From Comamonas testosteroni (GTDB lineage: Bacteria > Pseudomonadota > Gammaproteobacteria > Burkholderiales > Burkholderiaceae_C): a DNA stretch of 64,000 nt. A model generated the notes under the pieces. The model made no database searches and was not told the DNA's origin. It worked only from the letters and a program-made list of their open reading frames with translations. Positions 16,179 through 25,062 of the stretch are shown piece after piece (positions within the stretch are counted from its first letter, which is position 1; each line of letters starts with the position of its first letter). Location: the NCBI RefSeq assembly GCF_000761245.1, contig NZ_AWOR01000068.1, positions 310,001 to 374,000 on the forward strand. Direction: 5' to 3'. The position numbers and the translations under genes are program-made.

Positions 16179-17275
16179 GGCCTCGCCCCCGGCAGTGCTT
16201 TGTTCAGCCACCGGTACAGCGGCGCCACCAGCAGCAGTACGGCAATCAGCCGGCAGACCTGGAAGGCCGTGACCACGGGAACGCCCAGTTGCAGCACCTT
16301 GGCGGTGATGGCCATCTCGGTAATGCCTCCCGGCGATGTACCCAGCAGCAAGGTCACCCAGGGCAGGCCTGTGCCCCAGTGCAGCAGCCAGGCAAAACCG
16401 GCGCAGACTGCCATCAAGCCCACGGTACCCAGCGCCACCATGCCCAGCCAGCGCGGAGCCGTGTGCAGGAATTCACGTCGAAAACGCACTCCCAGGCTGA
16501 CGCCGATCACCAGCTGGGCGGCATTCATCAGCCATTGCGGCACGGCCGACAGCTCCAGGCCTGCCATGGTCAAGCCCATGGATACTGCCAGCGCGCCAAG
16601 AAACCAGGGATTGGCGCGCCTGAGCTTGAGCATCAGCAATGCCCCCGCGCCAGTGGTCAGCACCAGCCAGGCAAAGCCGGACCATTGCACGGTGCGCACG
16701 CTGGGCAGCGTCAGGCTAGGATCGCCCTGCAATCCTGCCCATTGCAGGGCAAAAGGAATGCTCACCGTCACGATCACCAGCCTCAGGCTGTGCGCCGCAG
16801 CCACCAGATCGGTGCGCGCATGCTCGCGCTCTGCCAGCAGAGTCATCTCCGAGGCCGCGCCTATCGCGCCCGAGAAATAGGTCGTGGCGCGCAAGCGCTC
16901 TTTGTCCATGTCCGGCTGCGCCAGCATGGAGGCGGCCTGCACGCGATACAGCCAGCGCCCGAAGGCCCAGCCCAGCAGCAAGGCCCAGGCAATGGCCAGC
17001 GCAATCGCCCACCACAGGCCAGCCACCAGCTCGGTCACGGCAGGCGTGAAATACAGGCCCAGTGCTCCGCCTATCGTCCACTGCCCCAGATCGCGCAGCC
17101 TGGCCCAGCTCTGGGTGGGAGCTCCGCCAATCGATAGCAGGGAGACGGAAATCAGCGGACCCAGCATCCAGGGCAGCGGCGTATGCAGCATCAGACAGAG
17201 CTGGGCAGCCAGCCAGGCCAACAGCAGGGTGGCGGCCACACGGGCCAGAAACGCGGGGGGAAGCAATACGGACAT
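16175..17275 (-). CDS. AbrB-family membrane protein (COG3180)
   Basis: A 366-residue protein with about ten hydrophobic helices, in two similar halves, each with a PWMLGPL / PWFLGAL-type segment typical of the AbrB duplicated domain (once annotated 'putative ammonia monooxygenase'). The C-terminal half contains LLLGTSPGGITEMAI, also a family signature. Function is not established; some members affect aidB expression. The start at 17275 (MSVLLPPAF) was taken because the sequence upstream is not membrane-like. It overlaps the small membrane protein gene by four bases. Confidence 0.85.
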   Translation of the reverse strand: MSVLLPPAFLARVAATLLLAWLAAQLCLMLHTPLPWMLGPLISVSLLSIGGAPTQSWARLRDLGQWTIGGALGLYFTPAVTELVAGLWWAIALAIAWALLLGWAFGRWLYRVQAASMLAQPDMDKERLRATTYFSGAIGAASEMTLLAEREHARTDLVAAAHSLRLVIVTVSIPFALQWAGLQGDPSLTLPSVRTVQWSGFAWLVLTTGAGALLMLKLRRANPWFLGALAVSMGLTMAGLELSAVPQWLMNAAQLVIGVSLGVRFRREFLHTAPRWLGMVALGTVGLMAVCAGFAWLLHWGTGLPWVTLLLGTSPGGITEMAITAKVLQLGVPVVTAFQVCRLIAVLLLVAPLYRWLNKALPGARP

Positions 17276-17422
17276 GTGCACGGGAATCCGGCAAGGCACG
17301 ACAATGGACGCGCGACAGGGGCAATGCCCCGCAGTATCGCGGCAAAACTCGGTGGGCAAAGCCGGTACGAAATCTACAGCTACGAAGCCATGCCCCGTCT
17401 TAGACGAATGCAATCAGCTCAT

Positions 17423-18319
17423 ATGTGGACTTTCATTTCTGCGGCGCGGCCGCACCAGCGTTTCAATCCTTTGGCCCTGACGGCTGTTGCCGGCGTCCTG
17501 CTGCTGGGCGGCTGTGCCCATCAAAGCGCTCAGTTGACCTCCGACACAGAATGGCAGCAGACACTGGGGCAGTGGGTCGGAACACCGGTCATCCTGCTCG
17601 GCGAGCAGCATGACCAGATCGCCCATCACCAGTGGGAGGCAGCTACCGTGCGCCACCTGGCAGCACAGGGCCGGCTAGCGGCCCTGGTGGTCGAGATGGC
17701 CCCTGCAGGCGGCAGCACCCGGAGCCTGCCCGCATCAGCCAACGATGAGGAGGTGAAAACCGCTCTGCAATGGGCTCAGGGCGGCGGCCCGGGCGGCTGG
17801 CCCTGGCAGGACTATGGCCCGGTGGTGATGGCTGCCGTGAAAGCCGGCGTGCCCGTGCTCGGCGGCAATCTGCCGCGCACCCGGATGAAGCAGGCCATGG
17901 GCGAGTCCCGCTACGACGCACACCTGCCGGCTGCGGGCTGGCAGCTGCAGCTCGATGCCATCAAGGATGGTCACTGCGGCCTGCTGCCCGAATCGCAGTT
18001 CGCGCCCATGGCCCGAATTCAGCTGGCCCGTGACGAATCCATGGCCAGAGTGTCTGAAACAGCCGTACGTGAGCTGGGCAAGCCCGGCAAAAGCGTGCTG
18101 CTGGTAGCGGGCCGCGGCCATGTGCGCAGCGATATCGGCGTGCCGACCTGGCTGCCAGCAGAGTTCAAGCAAAAAGTGGCGATAGCCCAATCTGATAAAG
18201 CGCAGACTGCTATCACGATGAAGGCAGACAAACAGCTGACGCTGGAAGGCAATGCCTCCGAGGACCAATGCCAGCAACTGCGCGAACAATGGAAAAACAA
18301 ACCAGCGCCCAAGCCTTGA
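17423..18319 (+). CDS. ChaN-family lipoprotein
   Basis: A 298-residue lipoprotein: hydrophobic stretch ending in LLLGGC (lipid-modified Cys at about residue 31), then a ChaN/haem-uptake-type domain with LLGEQHDQIAHHQWE and LVVEMAP early on and LLVAGRGHVRSD late. ChaN from Campylobacter binds haem at the outer membrane. The start at 17423 gives the most normal signal length; ATG codons at 17390 and 17408 are possible. Residues near 255 are encoded by a small palindromic stretch (18181-18214) that resembles the intergenic hairpin repeats found elsewhere in the window. Confidence 0.8.
   Translation: MWTFISAARPHQRFNPLALTAVAGVLLLGGCAHQSAQLTSDTEWQQTLGQWVGTPVILLGEQHDQIAHHQWEAATVRHLAAQGRLAALVVEMAPAGGSTRSLPASANDEEVKTALQWAQGGGPGGWPWQDYGPVVMAAVKAGVPVLGGNLPRTRMKQAMGESRYDAHLPAAGWQLQLDAIKDGHCGLLPESQFAPMARIQLARDESMARVSETAVRELGKPGKSVLLVAGRGHVRSDIGVPTWLPAEFKQKVAIAQSDKAQTAITMKADKQLTLEGNASEDQCQQLREQWKNKPAPKP
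18181..18214. repeat. Possible in-frame copy of the CAAGCGC hairpin repeat in chaN
   Basis: GATAGC and GCTATC face each other across 22 bases, and AAAGCGCAGACTGCTATC matches the right arm of the intergenic hairpin family (AAGCGCAGGCAGCT) with one difference over most of its length. It is read through in frame as part of the ChaN protein. Confidence 0.45.
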
Positions 18320-18344
18320 CGGGCTGATGCAGCGCTGGTGATCC

Positions 18345-21047
18345 TCAGTCCGCGGTTGCGACAGCCACCAGCGGCTGCCCCTCACGCGTCTTTTCCAGCA
18401 GGCGCGTGAAGTCTTCGGCCGGCAAGGGCCGGCTGCAGAAATAGCCCTGAAAGTAGTCACAGCCTTTTTGCTGCAAGAACGTCAGCTGCTCCTGTGTTTC
18501 CACGCCTTCGGCCAGGACCTTCAGACCCATGGCATGACCCAGGGCAATGACCGAGCTGCTGATGGTCATATCGTCCGCGCTGTGCGGAATGTCGCGGATA
18601 AAGCCCTGGTCGATCTTGAGCAGATCGAGCGGAAAACGCTTGAGGTGCGCCAGTGAGGAATAGCCGGTGCCAAAGTCATCAATGGCCAGGCGCAGGCCCA
18701 GTTCGCGCAGGCGGTTGAGCACGGCCAACGCCTCTTCGGGCTTTTCGGCCAGTGCACTTTCGGTGATTTCCAGCTCCAGCAAGCTGGCCGGGAAACCCGA
18801 CTTGTTGAGCGCATCGGCCGTGGCACCGGCAATATCGGTCAGCAAAAACTGATGCAGCGAGACATTGACCGCAATCGTCAGATCGGGCAGACCCGCAGCA
18901 CGCCATTGCTGGCCCTGACGGCAGGCCTCGCCCAGCACCCACAGGCCCAGCGGACCGATGACGCCCGAGTTCTCTGCCACGGTGATGAAGCGGGCCGGAG
19001 AGATCAGGCCGTCCTCGGGATCCAGCCAGCGCACCAGAGCTTCCGCCCCCACCAGGCGCCCCGTCGCCAGATCGATCTGCGGCTGGTAATGCAAGCGCAT
19101 GTGACCGAGGTCCAGCGCACGGCGCAGACGCGCCTCCATGGCCAGGCGCTCGCGCGCGGCCTGGGTCATGTTTTCATGGAAGAAGCACCAGGCATTGGAG
19201 CCCCTGGCCTTGGCTCCATACACCGCCGCATGGGCACCCTGCAGCAGATCGTCGGCCGTCAGCGCATGGTCGGGGTACAGACAGATACCGGCACTGACAC
19301 TCACCACAACAGACAGCCCGTCTGGCGTGGTCCAGGGCTGGCCGGCTGCGGCCATCAGGCGCTCGGCCACCTCCACCGCACTGTTGCGGCCGCATATCGA
19401 CTGGGCCACCACGCAGATTTCATCTCCCGCCAGGCGGCCGATGATGTCGCCGTGCCGCAAAGCGCCCTGCATCTGCACCGCCACATGCCTGAGCACCTCG
19501 TCGCCGATGGAATGGCCGTAGCTGTCGTTCACGTCCTTGAAGCGGTCGATGTTGAACAGCAAGACCGCCATGCTGCGCTTGCTGCCCTGGCTCAGCGCTA
19601 CTGTCTCGCCCAGCATTCGCGTGAACTGCGCGCGGTTCGGCAAGCCGGTCAGGATGTCGCGATGGGCCAGAAACTCCAGCTGCTGCTCGCGCGCCTTCTC
19701 GGCCGAGATGTCGGTGAACATGCAGACGTAATGCGTCACCTTGTCGTTGGCATCCTTGACCGCGCTCAGCGACATGCGCTCGGGAAAGATCTCCCCGTTC
19801 TTTCGCCTGTTCCAGATTTCGCCCTGCCAGTGGCCCGTGGCGTGCATGCTGGCCCACATGGCGTCGTAGAAGGCCTTGTCATGCCGGCCGGACTTGAACA
19901 TGCGCGGCGTCTTGCCCAGCATCTCCTGCTCGGAAAAGCCCAGCAGCCGCGTGAACGCCTGGTTCACCGAGAGAATGCGGCTGTTTGCGTCGGTTACCAC
20001 CACGCCCTCGATGGTGTTGTCCACCACAGTGGAAGCAAGGCGGCTGCGCTCATCGGCCTCACGACTCGCAGTCTGGTCGGAGAGCAGGCCCGAGATCCGT
20101 ATCAGGCGTCCGCTCTCATCCTTGTAGGCTTGGCCGCGTGCGCGAAACCAGCGATACAGACCGTCAAAGCACAGCAGACGTGCCGTCAGCACCAGCATGC
20201 TGCCCTGCTCCAGCGCCTGCTGGGCCTGGGCACGCGCAGCTGCGGCATCCTCGGGGTGCAGGCGCTGCTGGAAATCGAACTCGCGAGCCAGATCCTGGCC
20301 CTGGTAGCGCAGCAAGGCGCTCATGCCCGTGGAGAAATTCAGCCGCTGCTCCTGCGCATCCCATTCCCACACGCCATTGCCGCTGCCCTCCAGCGCCAGG
20401 CGCAACATGGTCTCGCTGCGCACCATCGCATTGCGCGCACTCACCATCTCGCTGAGATCCTGCAACACGCAGACCAGGGCCACCGGCCCGTCCACGCCCG
20501 ATGCCGCCACGCGGCTGGTTGTGCACAGCACGGGCGTGACGTTGCCGGTGCCGGCATGCACGCATTGGCGCAGCACCTGGAAGTAATCAGTGCTGCCGTC
20601 CAGCAGGCGCTGCAGTTGCAGAGCAACTTCGTCCTGGTCATTCACCGGCACAAGAACGCGAAAGTCCTGACCGCGCAGAGACTCCACGCTGCGGCCCAGC
20701 CAGCCCGCCAGCTTGGCATTGGCCCAGACAATCTCTGCCCCGCCCACATGCACGCGAGCCATGCCGGCCGGTGCGTGACGCACCACCAACTCCAGCTCCT
20801 GCGCCGTCTCCCGGCCACGCTGGTCGGCACGCGTCTTTCGCTGCATAAACCAAAGTGCAACCAGCGCTGTCGCCAGCAACCAAACAATGAACAGGCCTAT
20901 CTGCCAACGCAGCGACTGTCGATTCAGCGATACATCAAAATAGCCGAGCACGCCAGCCTGCGCCCCCAACCACAGCATCCCCGCACACAGATAGAGGGTG
21001 ACAATCACCCGGGGTGTGAGCGGAGAATGCCCCTCCTCGCTTTTCAT
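18345..21047 (-). CDS. Membrane GGDEF/EAL protein with PAS sensors
   Basis: A 900-residue cyclic di-GMP protein: two N-terminal membrane helices (LYLCAGMLWLGAQAGVLG and IGLFIVWLLATALVALW), three PAS-like domains (from about residues 75, 210 and 345), a GGDEF domain and a C-terminal EAL domain. The GGDEF active-site motif reads AGDEI, so cyclase activity is doubtful. The EAL domain keeps EALVRW, the metal ligands in NVSLHQF and ELEITES, and DDFGTGYSS, so phosphodiesterase activity is likely. AAGGAAA precedes the ATG at 21047. It is divergent from purU with a 51-bp gap. Confidence 0.9.
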   Translation of the reverse strand: MKSEEGHSPLTPRVIVTLYLCAGMLWLGAQAGVLGYFDVSLNRQSLRWQIGLFIVWLLATALVALWFMQRKTRADQRGRETAQELELVVRHAPAGMARVHVGGAEIVWANAKLAGWLGRSVESLRGQDFRVLVPVNDQDEVALQLQRLLDGSTDYFQVLRQCVHAGTGNVTPVLCTTSRVAASGVDGPVALVCVLQDLSEMVSARNAMVRSETMLRLALEGSGNGVWEWDAQEQRLNFSTGMSALLRYQGQDLAREFDFQQRLHPEDAAAARAQAQQALEQGSMLVLTARLLCFDGLYRWFRARGQAYKDESGRLIRISGLLSDQTASREADERSRLASTVVDNTIEGVVVTDANSRILSVNQAFTRLLGFSEQEMLGKTPRMFKSGRHDKAFYDAMWASMHATGHWQGEIWNRRKNGEIFPERMSLSAVKDANDKVTHYVCMFTDISAEKAREQQLEFLAHRDILTGLPNRAQFTRMLGETVALSQGSKRSMAVLLFNIDRFKDVNDSYGHSIGDEVLRHVAVQMQGALRHGDIIGRLAGDEICVVAQSICGRNSAVEVAERLMAAAGQPWTTPDGLSVVVSVSAGICLYPDHALTADDLLQGAHAAVYGAKARGSNAWCFFHENMTQAARERLAMEARLRRALDLGHMRLHYQPQIDLATGRLVGAEALVRWLDPEDGLISPARFITVAENSGVIGPLGLWVLGEACRQGQQWRAAGLPDLTIAVNVSLHQFLLTDIAGATADALNKSGFPASLLELEITESALAEKPEEALAVLNRLRELGLRLAIDDFGTGYSSLAHLKRFPLDLLKIDQGFIRDIPHSADDMTISSSVIALGHAMGLKVLAEGVETQEQLTFLQQKGCDYFQGYFCSRPLPAEDFTRLLEKTREGQPLVAVATAD

Positions 21048-21098
21048 GAATTTCCTTTGTCCGCAGGGTCCTCGCCTTGCTGCGACAATTGCCGAGCT

Positions 21099-21947
21099 AT
21101 GACCCAAGCCTATATTTTGACTTTATCCTGCCCAGACCGACTGGGCCTGGTGCATGCCGTTTCCGGATTCTTGCTTGAGCAAGGCGGCAATATTGAAGAA
21201 GCAGCGCAGTACAACGACCCGGTAACCGGTCTGTTCTTCATGCGCGTGCAGTTTGCCTGCGATGGCAAAGACGCCGCCTCCTTAAAGGCATCCGTTGCCG
21301 AATTAGCTGATCAATATCAAATGCAGTGGAGTTTGCACTCCAAAGCCGAGCGCATCAAGACCGTCATCATGGTCAGCAAGGAAGGCCACTGCCTCAACGA
21401 CCTGCTGTTCCGCTGGAAGTCGGGCCTGCTGCCTATCGAGATCAAGGCCATCATCAGCAACCACCGCGAGTTCTATCAGCTGGCGGCCAGCTACAACATC
21501 CCCTTCCATCACATTCCCGTGACTGCCGCGACCAAGGCCCAGGCCGAAGAGCGCCAGTACGAGATCATTGAGGAAGAAGGCGCCGAGCTGGTGGTGCTGG
21601 CGCGCTACATGCAGGTGCTGTCCAACGACCTGTGCAAAAAATTGTCCGGCCGCGCCATCAATATCCACCACAGCTTCCTGCCCAGCTTCAAGGGCGCCAA
21701 GCCCTACTACCAGGCGCATGACCGCGGCGTGAAGCTGATCGGAGCCACCGCCCACTATGTGACGGCCGACCTCGACGAAGGCCCGATCATCGAGCAGGAC
21801 GTGGCACGTGCCGACCATACCGACACCGTGGAAGACCTTACGGCCCGCGGCCGCGACACAGAGAGCCAGGTTCTGGCCCGCGCCGTGAAATGGCATAGCG
21901 AGCGCCGCGTCATTCTCAACGGTCACAAGACCGTGGTGTTCCGCTAA
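21099..21947 (+). CDS. purU: Formyltetrahydrofolate deformylase
   Basis: A 282-residue enzyme that hydrolyses 10-formyltetrahydrofolate to formate and tetrahydrofolate, balancing the one-carbon pool. An N-terminal ACT domain (YILTLSCPDRLGLVHAVSGFL) is followed by the formyltransferase-type domain with the catalytic set ARYMQVLS, INIHHSFLPSFKGAKPY (catalytic Asn/His) and VTADLDEGPIIEQD (catalytic Asp). Length and ends match PurU. A GcvA-like LysR gene follows after 24 bases on the same strand. Confidence 0.95.
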   Translation: MTQAYILTLSCPDRLGLVHAVSGFLLEQGGNIEEAAQYNDPVTGLFFMRVQFACDGKDAASLKASVAELADQYQMQWSLHSKAERIKTVIMVSKEGHCLNDLLFRWKSGLLPIEIKAIISNHREFYQLAASYNIPFHHIPVTAATKAQAEERQYEIIEEEGAELVVLARYMQVLSNDLCKKLSGRAINIHHSFLPSFKGAKPYYQAHDRGVKLIGATAHYVTADLDEGPIIEQDVARADHTDTVEDLTARGRDTESQVLARAVKWHSERRVILNGHKTVVFR

Positions 21948-21971
21948 ATCCCTGGGCTTGGGATTGATCAT

Positions 21972-22874
21972 ATGACCCGCAGCCCCGGCGCCTTGAACAG
22001 CATTACGGCCAGGCGGATTCCGCCGATACAGTGCCTGCTCACCTTCGAGGCTCTGGCGCGGCTGCGCTCGGTCACGTTGACGGCGGAGGAGCTGTGTGTA
22101 ACGCCCAGTGCAGTCAGCCACCGGGTCAAGCAGCTTGAGCAGATTCTGGGGGCTCGCCTGTTTGGCCGAACGGATTTCTCGCTGACCACGGACGGCAGCT
22201 CCTATCTGGCCCATGTACGTGAAGGCCTGGGCGCCTTGCAACGCTTTCCAGGAGCCTCGGCATCGCCTGGGCGCAGACGCCTGAAGCTGGCCGTCACCCC
22301 CACCTTTGCGCGCGTGATCCTGATCCCGCGCCTGCGCCAATTCACCGAGGCCTACCCCGAGATCGACATTGCGCTGCAGGTGTCGATTCCGCTGCTGGAT
22401 GTGATCGGCGAGGATGCCGATCTGATGGTTCGCTTCGGCGCCGGCCACTATGCCGATGTGGAGCACATCGAACTGGCCCGCGACACGGTCACACCGCTGG
22501 CCTCGCCCAGCTTCATCCGCGAACATGGCCCGTTCGAGCGCCCGGACGATCTGGAAGGCATGCCGCTGCTGCGCAGCCCGCTGGAGCCCTGGCGCACCTG
22601 GTTCGCCGCGACCGGCCTCGACATGGCCGAGCCCAACGAAGGCTCGCAGTTCAACGACATCGGCCTGATGTGCGACGCCGCATCGGCCAGCATGGGCATT
22701 GCCCTGGTACGCCACAAGCTCGGCGCCCCCTGGCTGGAAAACGGTACGCTGGTGCGCCTGTTCGATGTCGATGCTCCCAGCCCTCACGCACACTATCTGT
22801 GCTGGAAGACCGGCATCATGGACCGCTGGGAATGCGCGGCCTTCGCAGAGTGGCTGCGCAAGGCCATGGGCTGA
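21972..22874 (+). CDS. LysR regulator, GcvA-like
   Basis: A 300-residue LysR regulator of the GcvA/AmpR subtype, shown by the N-terminal PPIQCLLTFEALARLRS helix, the HTH TAEELCVTPSAVSHRVKQLEQ and the effector-domain opening RLKLAVTPTFARVILIPRLRQF. It follows purU closely, and GcvA-type proteins in general regulate glycine cleavage or beta-lactamase genes. No divergent partner is present, so the target is not evident. Confidence 0.88.
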   Translation: MTRSPGALNSITARRIPPIQCLLTFEALARLRSVTLTAEELCVTPSAVSHRVKQLEQILGARLFGRTDFSLTTDGSSYLAHVREGLGALQRFPGASASPGRRRLKLAVTPTFARVILIPRLRQFTEAYPEIDIALQVSIPLLDVIGEDADLMVRFGAGHYADVEHIELARDTVTPLASPSFIREHGPFERPDDLEGMPLLRSPLEPWRTWFAATGLDMAEPNEGSQFNDIGLMCDAASASMGIALVRHKLGAPWLENGTLVRLFDVDAPSPHAHYLCWKTGIMDRWECAAFAEWLRKAMG

Positions 22875-22986
22875 GCTGCAATCTGGCAGCTTAGCGGCGG
22901 CGCAGCTCTTGCTCGCCGCCCCTGGCCTGGCGAGCAGGTCGTTACACGGGCTGCTCGGTAGACAACGAAGATGGAGCACTCACGGC

Positions 22987-24906
22987 ATGAACCTGCAGCC
23001 CAGGCTTTACCCCGGCCTTGACCAGAACCAGGCACTCAACAGCGAAGCGTCTTCGCTGCTCATCCGCGCCCTGGCCGGCACGGGCAAGACGACCACGCTG
23101 GCCATCAAGGCCGCCGACCTGATCCGCACCCAGGGCGCGCGCAACGTGCTGATGCTGGCCTACTCGGAGGCCGGTATCAAGGCCATTCAGACGCGCCTGG
23201 ACCGGCTCTCTGCTGTGCGCCTGGAAGGCCTGCATCTGCTCACTCTGGAGCATTTTTGCGGCCGCCTGCTCGAAGAGCAGGGCGACCCTGTCCCCAGGCT
23301 CTCCTCCGGCCTGGAAAAGAACCTGCTCATCCAGCAGGCGCATGAAGCGCTGTCGCAAGAGGCCGAGCGGCATGCCGAGCTCGACATACCCGAGCTGGCG
23401 GACTACTTCGCACGGCCTCTGGACATCAGCGCCTTCCTCGCCTTTGAGGCCCAGGCCAAGCAGTGCATGCTGGAACTCGACATCGACAACAGCGGCCTCG
23501 GTGCGCTGGCATATTGCCGCGACAGCGCTCTGGACTACGGCCTGTACCGGCTGCTGCGCAGCTATGAGCGGCTGCGCGCAGGCCCCACCCAGGAGCCGCT
23601 GTTCTATGCGCCCGGCGACTGCACCTACGCGCTGGCCTGCCAGCTGGCAGCACTGGACTTCGATGCCGGCTTCCCGCTGCTGCAGGGTCGCTTCGAAGCC
23701 GTGCTGTTCGACGAACTGCAGGATCTGGATGAGGCCGCTCTGCTGGTGCTGCGCCATCTGGCGCGCGGCAACGGGCGCTTCATCGGTGTCGGCGACTTCA
23801 ACCAGCACATCCTGCCGGGCGCCTCCTCCATCTTTGGCGACAGCGCCCAGCGCATCCTGCAGGAGCTGCCCGCGGGCACCGCCCAGGCCACGCTCAACAC
23901 GACCTATCGCTTCGGCCCCGTCATCTGCCAGGAACTCAACCAGCTCTTCGGCACGGAGTTCGACGCCCATTACCGCAACGCCTCGGCCTGGTTCGAACAT
24001 CGCCAGGGCGATGATGAGGACTGCGCACGGCAATTGCTGGATATTCATGCCGTCGTGGCCCGCCTGCCCCGCAAACCGCAGGACCCGCCGGCCGTGCTGC
24101 GCGTCATCCTGCATTCGCCCGAAGATTCGGTGCTACTCGAATGGCTGTTCGCACACGAGGGCGTGCACTATGCCTGCAAAGGCATGCAGCGCTTCTACCA
24201 GCGCCGCGAAATCGCACTGGTGCTGGCCATGCTGTGGGTCATGCAGGGTTGCAGCGGCGGTGCGCTGCTCTCACAAGGCATTCTGAACAGCGCTGCCGAA
24301 GGTCTGATGCGCTATGTGCGCAATGCCAGCCCGCCCGACCGGGATCTGCTGGCCAACGGCCTGTTCGACATGACTGCACTGGGTGACGCCCCGCCGGAGT
24401 CCGACACGCTGCGCATTGCCGCCGAACTCATGGGACAGCAAGCCGCCATGCGCCGCTTCCTCGCCGCCTACATCGCACCAGACTCCCCCTGCGCCCGGTT
24501 GCTGGCCCTGCCCGCCGACCAGTGCGCCGATGCGGGGCAGTTGCTCCAGCACCCTCTGTTGCGACAGTTCTTTGCCCAGGCCCCCATCAGCCAGGAAGAA
24601 CTGCGCCAGTGCCTGGCCAGCCTGCAAGCGCTGTCGCGCATCTGCACCGGGCTTTCCGTCGATGAATTCCTTGGCCGCCTCAGCCTCATGGTCCAGTCGA
24701 GCATCGCGCAGCATCAGCGCCATGAAAAACCCAGCTTGCAACTGCTCACGGTAGAACGCAGCAAAGGCCATGAATACGAGTATGTGGCCGTACCCTTCGT
24801 CAATCCCAGGCACTTCTCGCCCAATGCGAGTGACCCACAACGCAACATGCTCTACGTCGCCATGACCCGCGCCAGCAAGCGCCTGTGGATACTGGAAAGC
24901 AGATGA
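22987..24906 (+). CDS. UvrD/Rep-like superfamily I DNA helicase
   Basis: A 639-residue helicase. Walker A is RALAGTGKTTTLA near residue 30; motif II is FDELQDLDE; motif III is GDFNQHIL; motif IV is TTYRFG; and the C-terminal motifs are KGHEYEYVAVPF and NMLYVAMTRASKRLWI. It is shorter than UvrD/Rep (about 670-730 residues), and no nuclease domain is seen. The ribosome site is weak, with GGAG 14 bases upstream. It lies alone between a LysR gene and a binding-protein gene, with no recognisable DNA-repair or defence partner. It may act in repair or in resolving stalled forks. Confidence 0.87.
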   Translation: MNLQPRLYPGLDQNQALNSEASSLLIRALAGTGKTTTLAIKAADLIRTQGARNVLMLAYSEAGIKAIQTRLDRLSAVRLEGLHLLTLEHFCGRLLEEQGDPVPRLSSGLEKNLLIQQAHEALSQEAERHAELDIPELADYFARPLDISAFLAFEAQAKQCMLELDIDNSGLGALAYCRDSALDYGLYRLLRSYERLRAGPTQEPLFYAPGDCTYALACQLAALDFDAGFPLLQGRFEAVLFDELQDLDEAALLVLRHLARGNGRFIGVGDFNQHILPGASSIFGDSAQRILQELPAGTAQATLNTTYRFGPVICQELNQLFGTEFDAHYRNASAWFEHRQGDDEDCARQLLDIHAVVARLPRKPQDPPAVLRVILHSPEDSVLLEWLFAHEGVHYACKGMQRFYQRREIALVLAMLWVMQGCSGGALLSQGILNSAAEGLMRYVRNASPPDRDLLANGLFDMTALGDAPPESDTLRIAAELMGQQAAMRRFLAAYIAPDSPCARLLALPADQCADAGQLLQHPLLRQFFAQAPISQEELRQCLASLQALSRICTGLSVDEFLGRLSLMVQSSIAQHQRHEKPSLQLLTVERSKGHEYEYVAVPFVNPRHFSPNASDPQRNMLYVAMTRASKRLWILESR

Positions 24907-25062
24907 CGACGCAAGGCCATGGGGCGATGCAGATCAAGCCCGTATCTCATAAGCGGGTCAAAACACCATAACGTCGCCCCCAGCCGACATAGCCACAGTT
25001 GCCCTCTCCCACCCTTGTTGCAGCCCTCCCACCATGGACTCACAACAACGAGGAGGAGACCC

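Noticed and set aside
18852-21947. A 1031-codon open frame antisense to the GGDEF/EAL gene that continues into purU
   Set aside because: Its first 750 codons are His/Gln/Ala-rich sequence without domains and lie opposite a clear gene. Only the last 282 codons, starting at the ATG at 21099, form a real protein (PurU). High GC content makes long antisense frames common.
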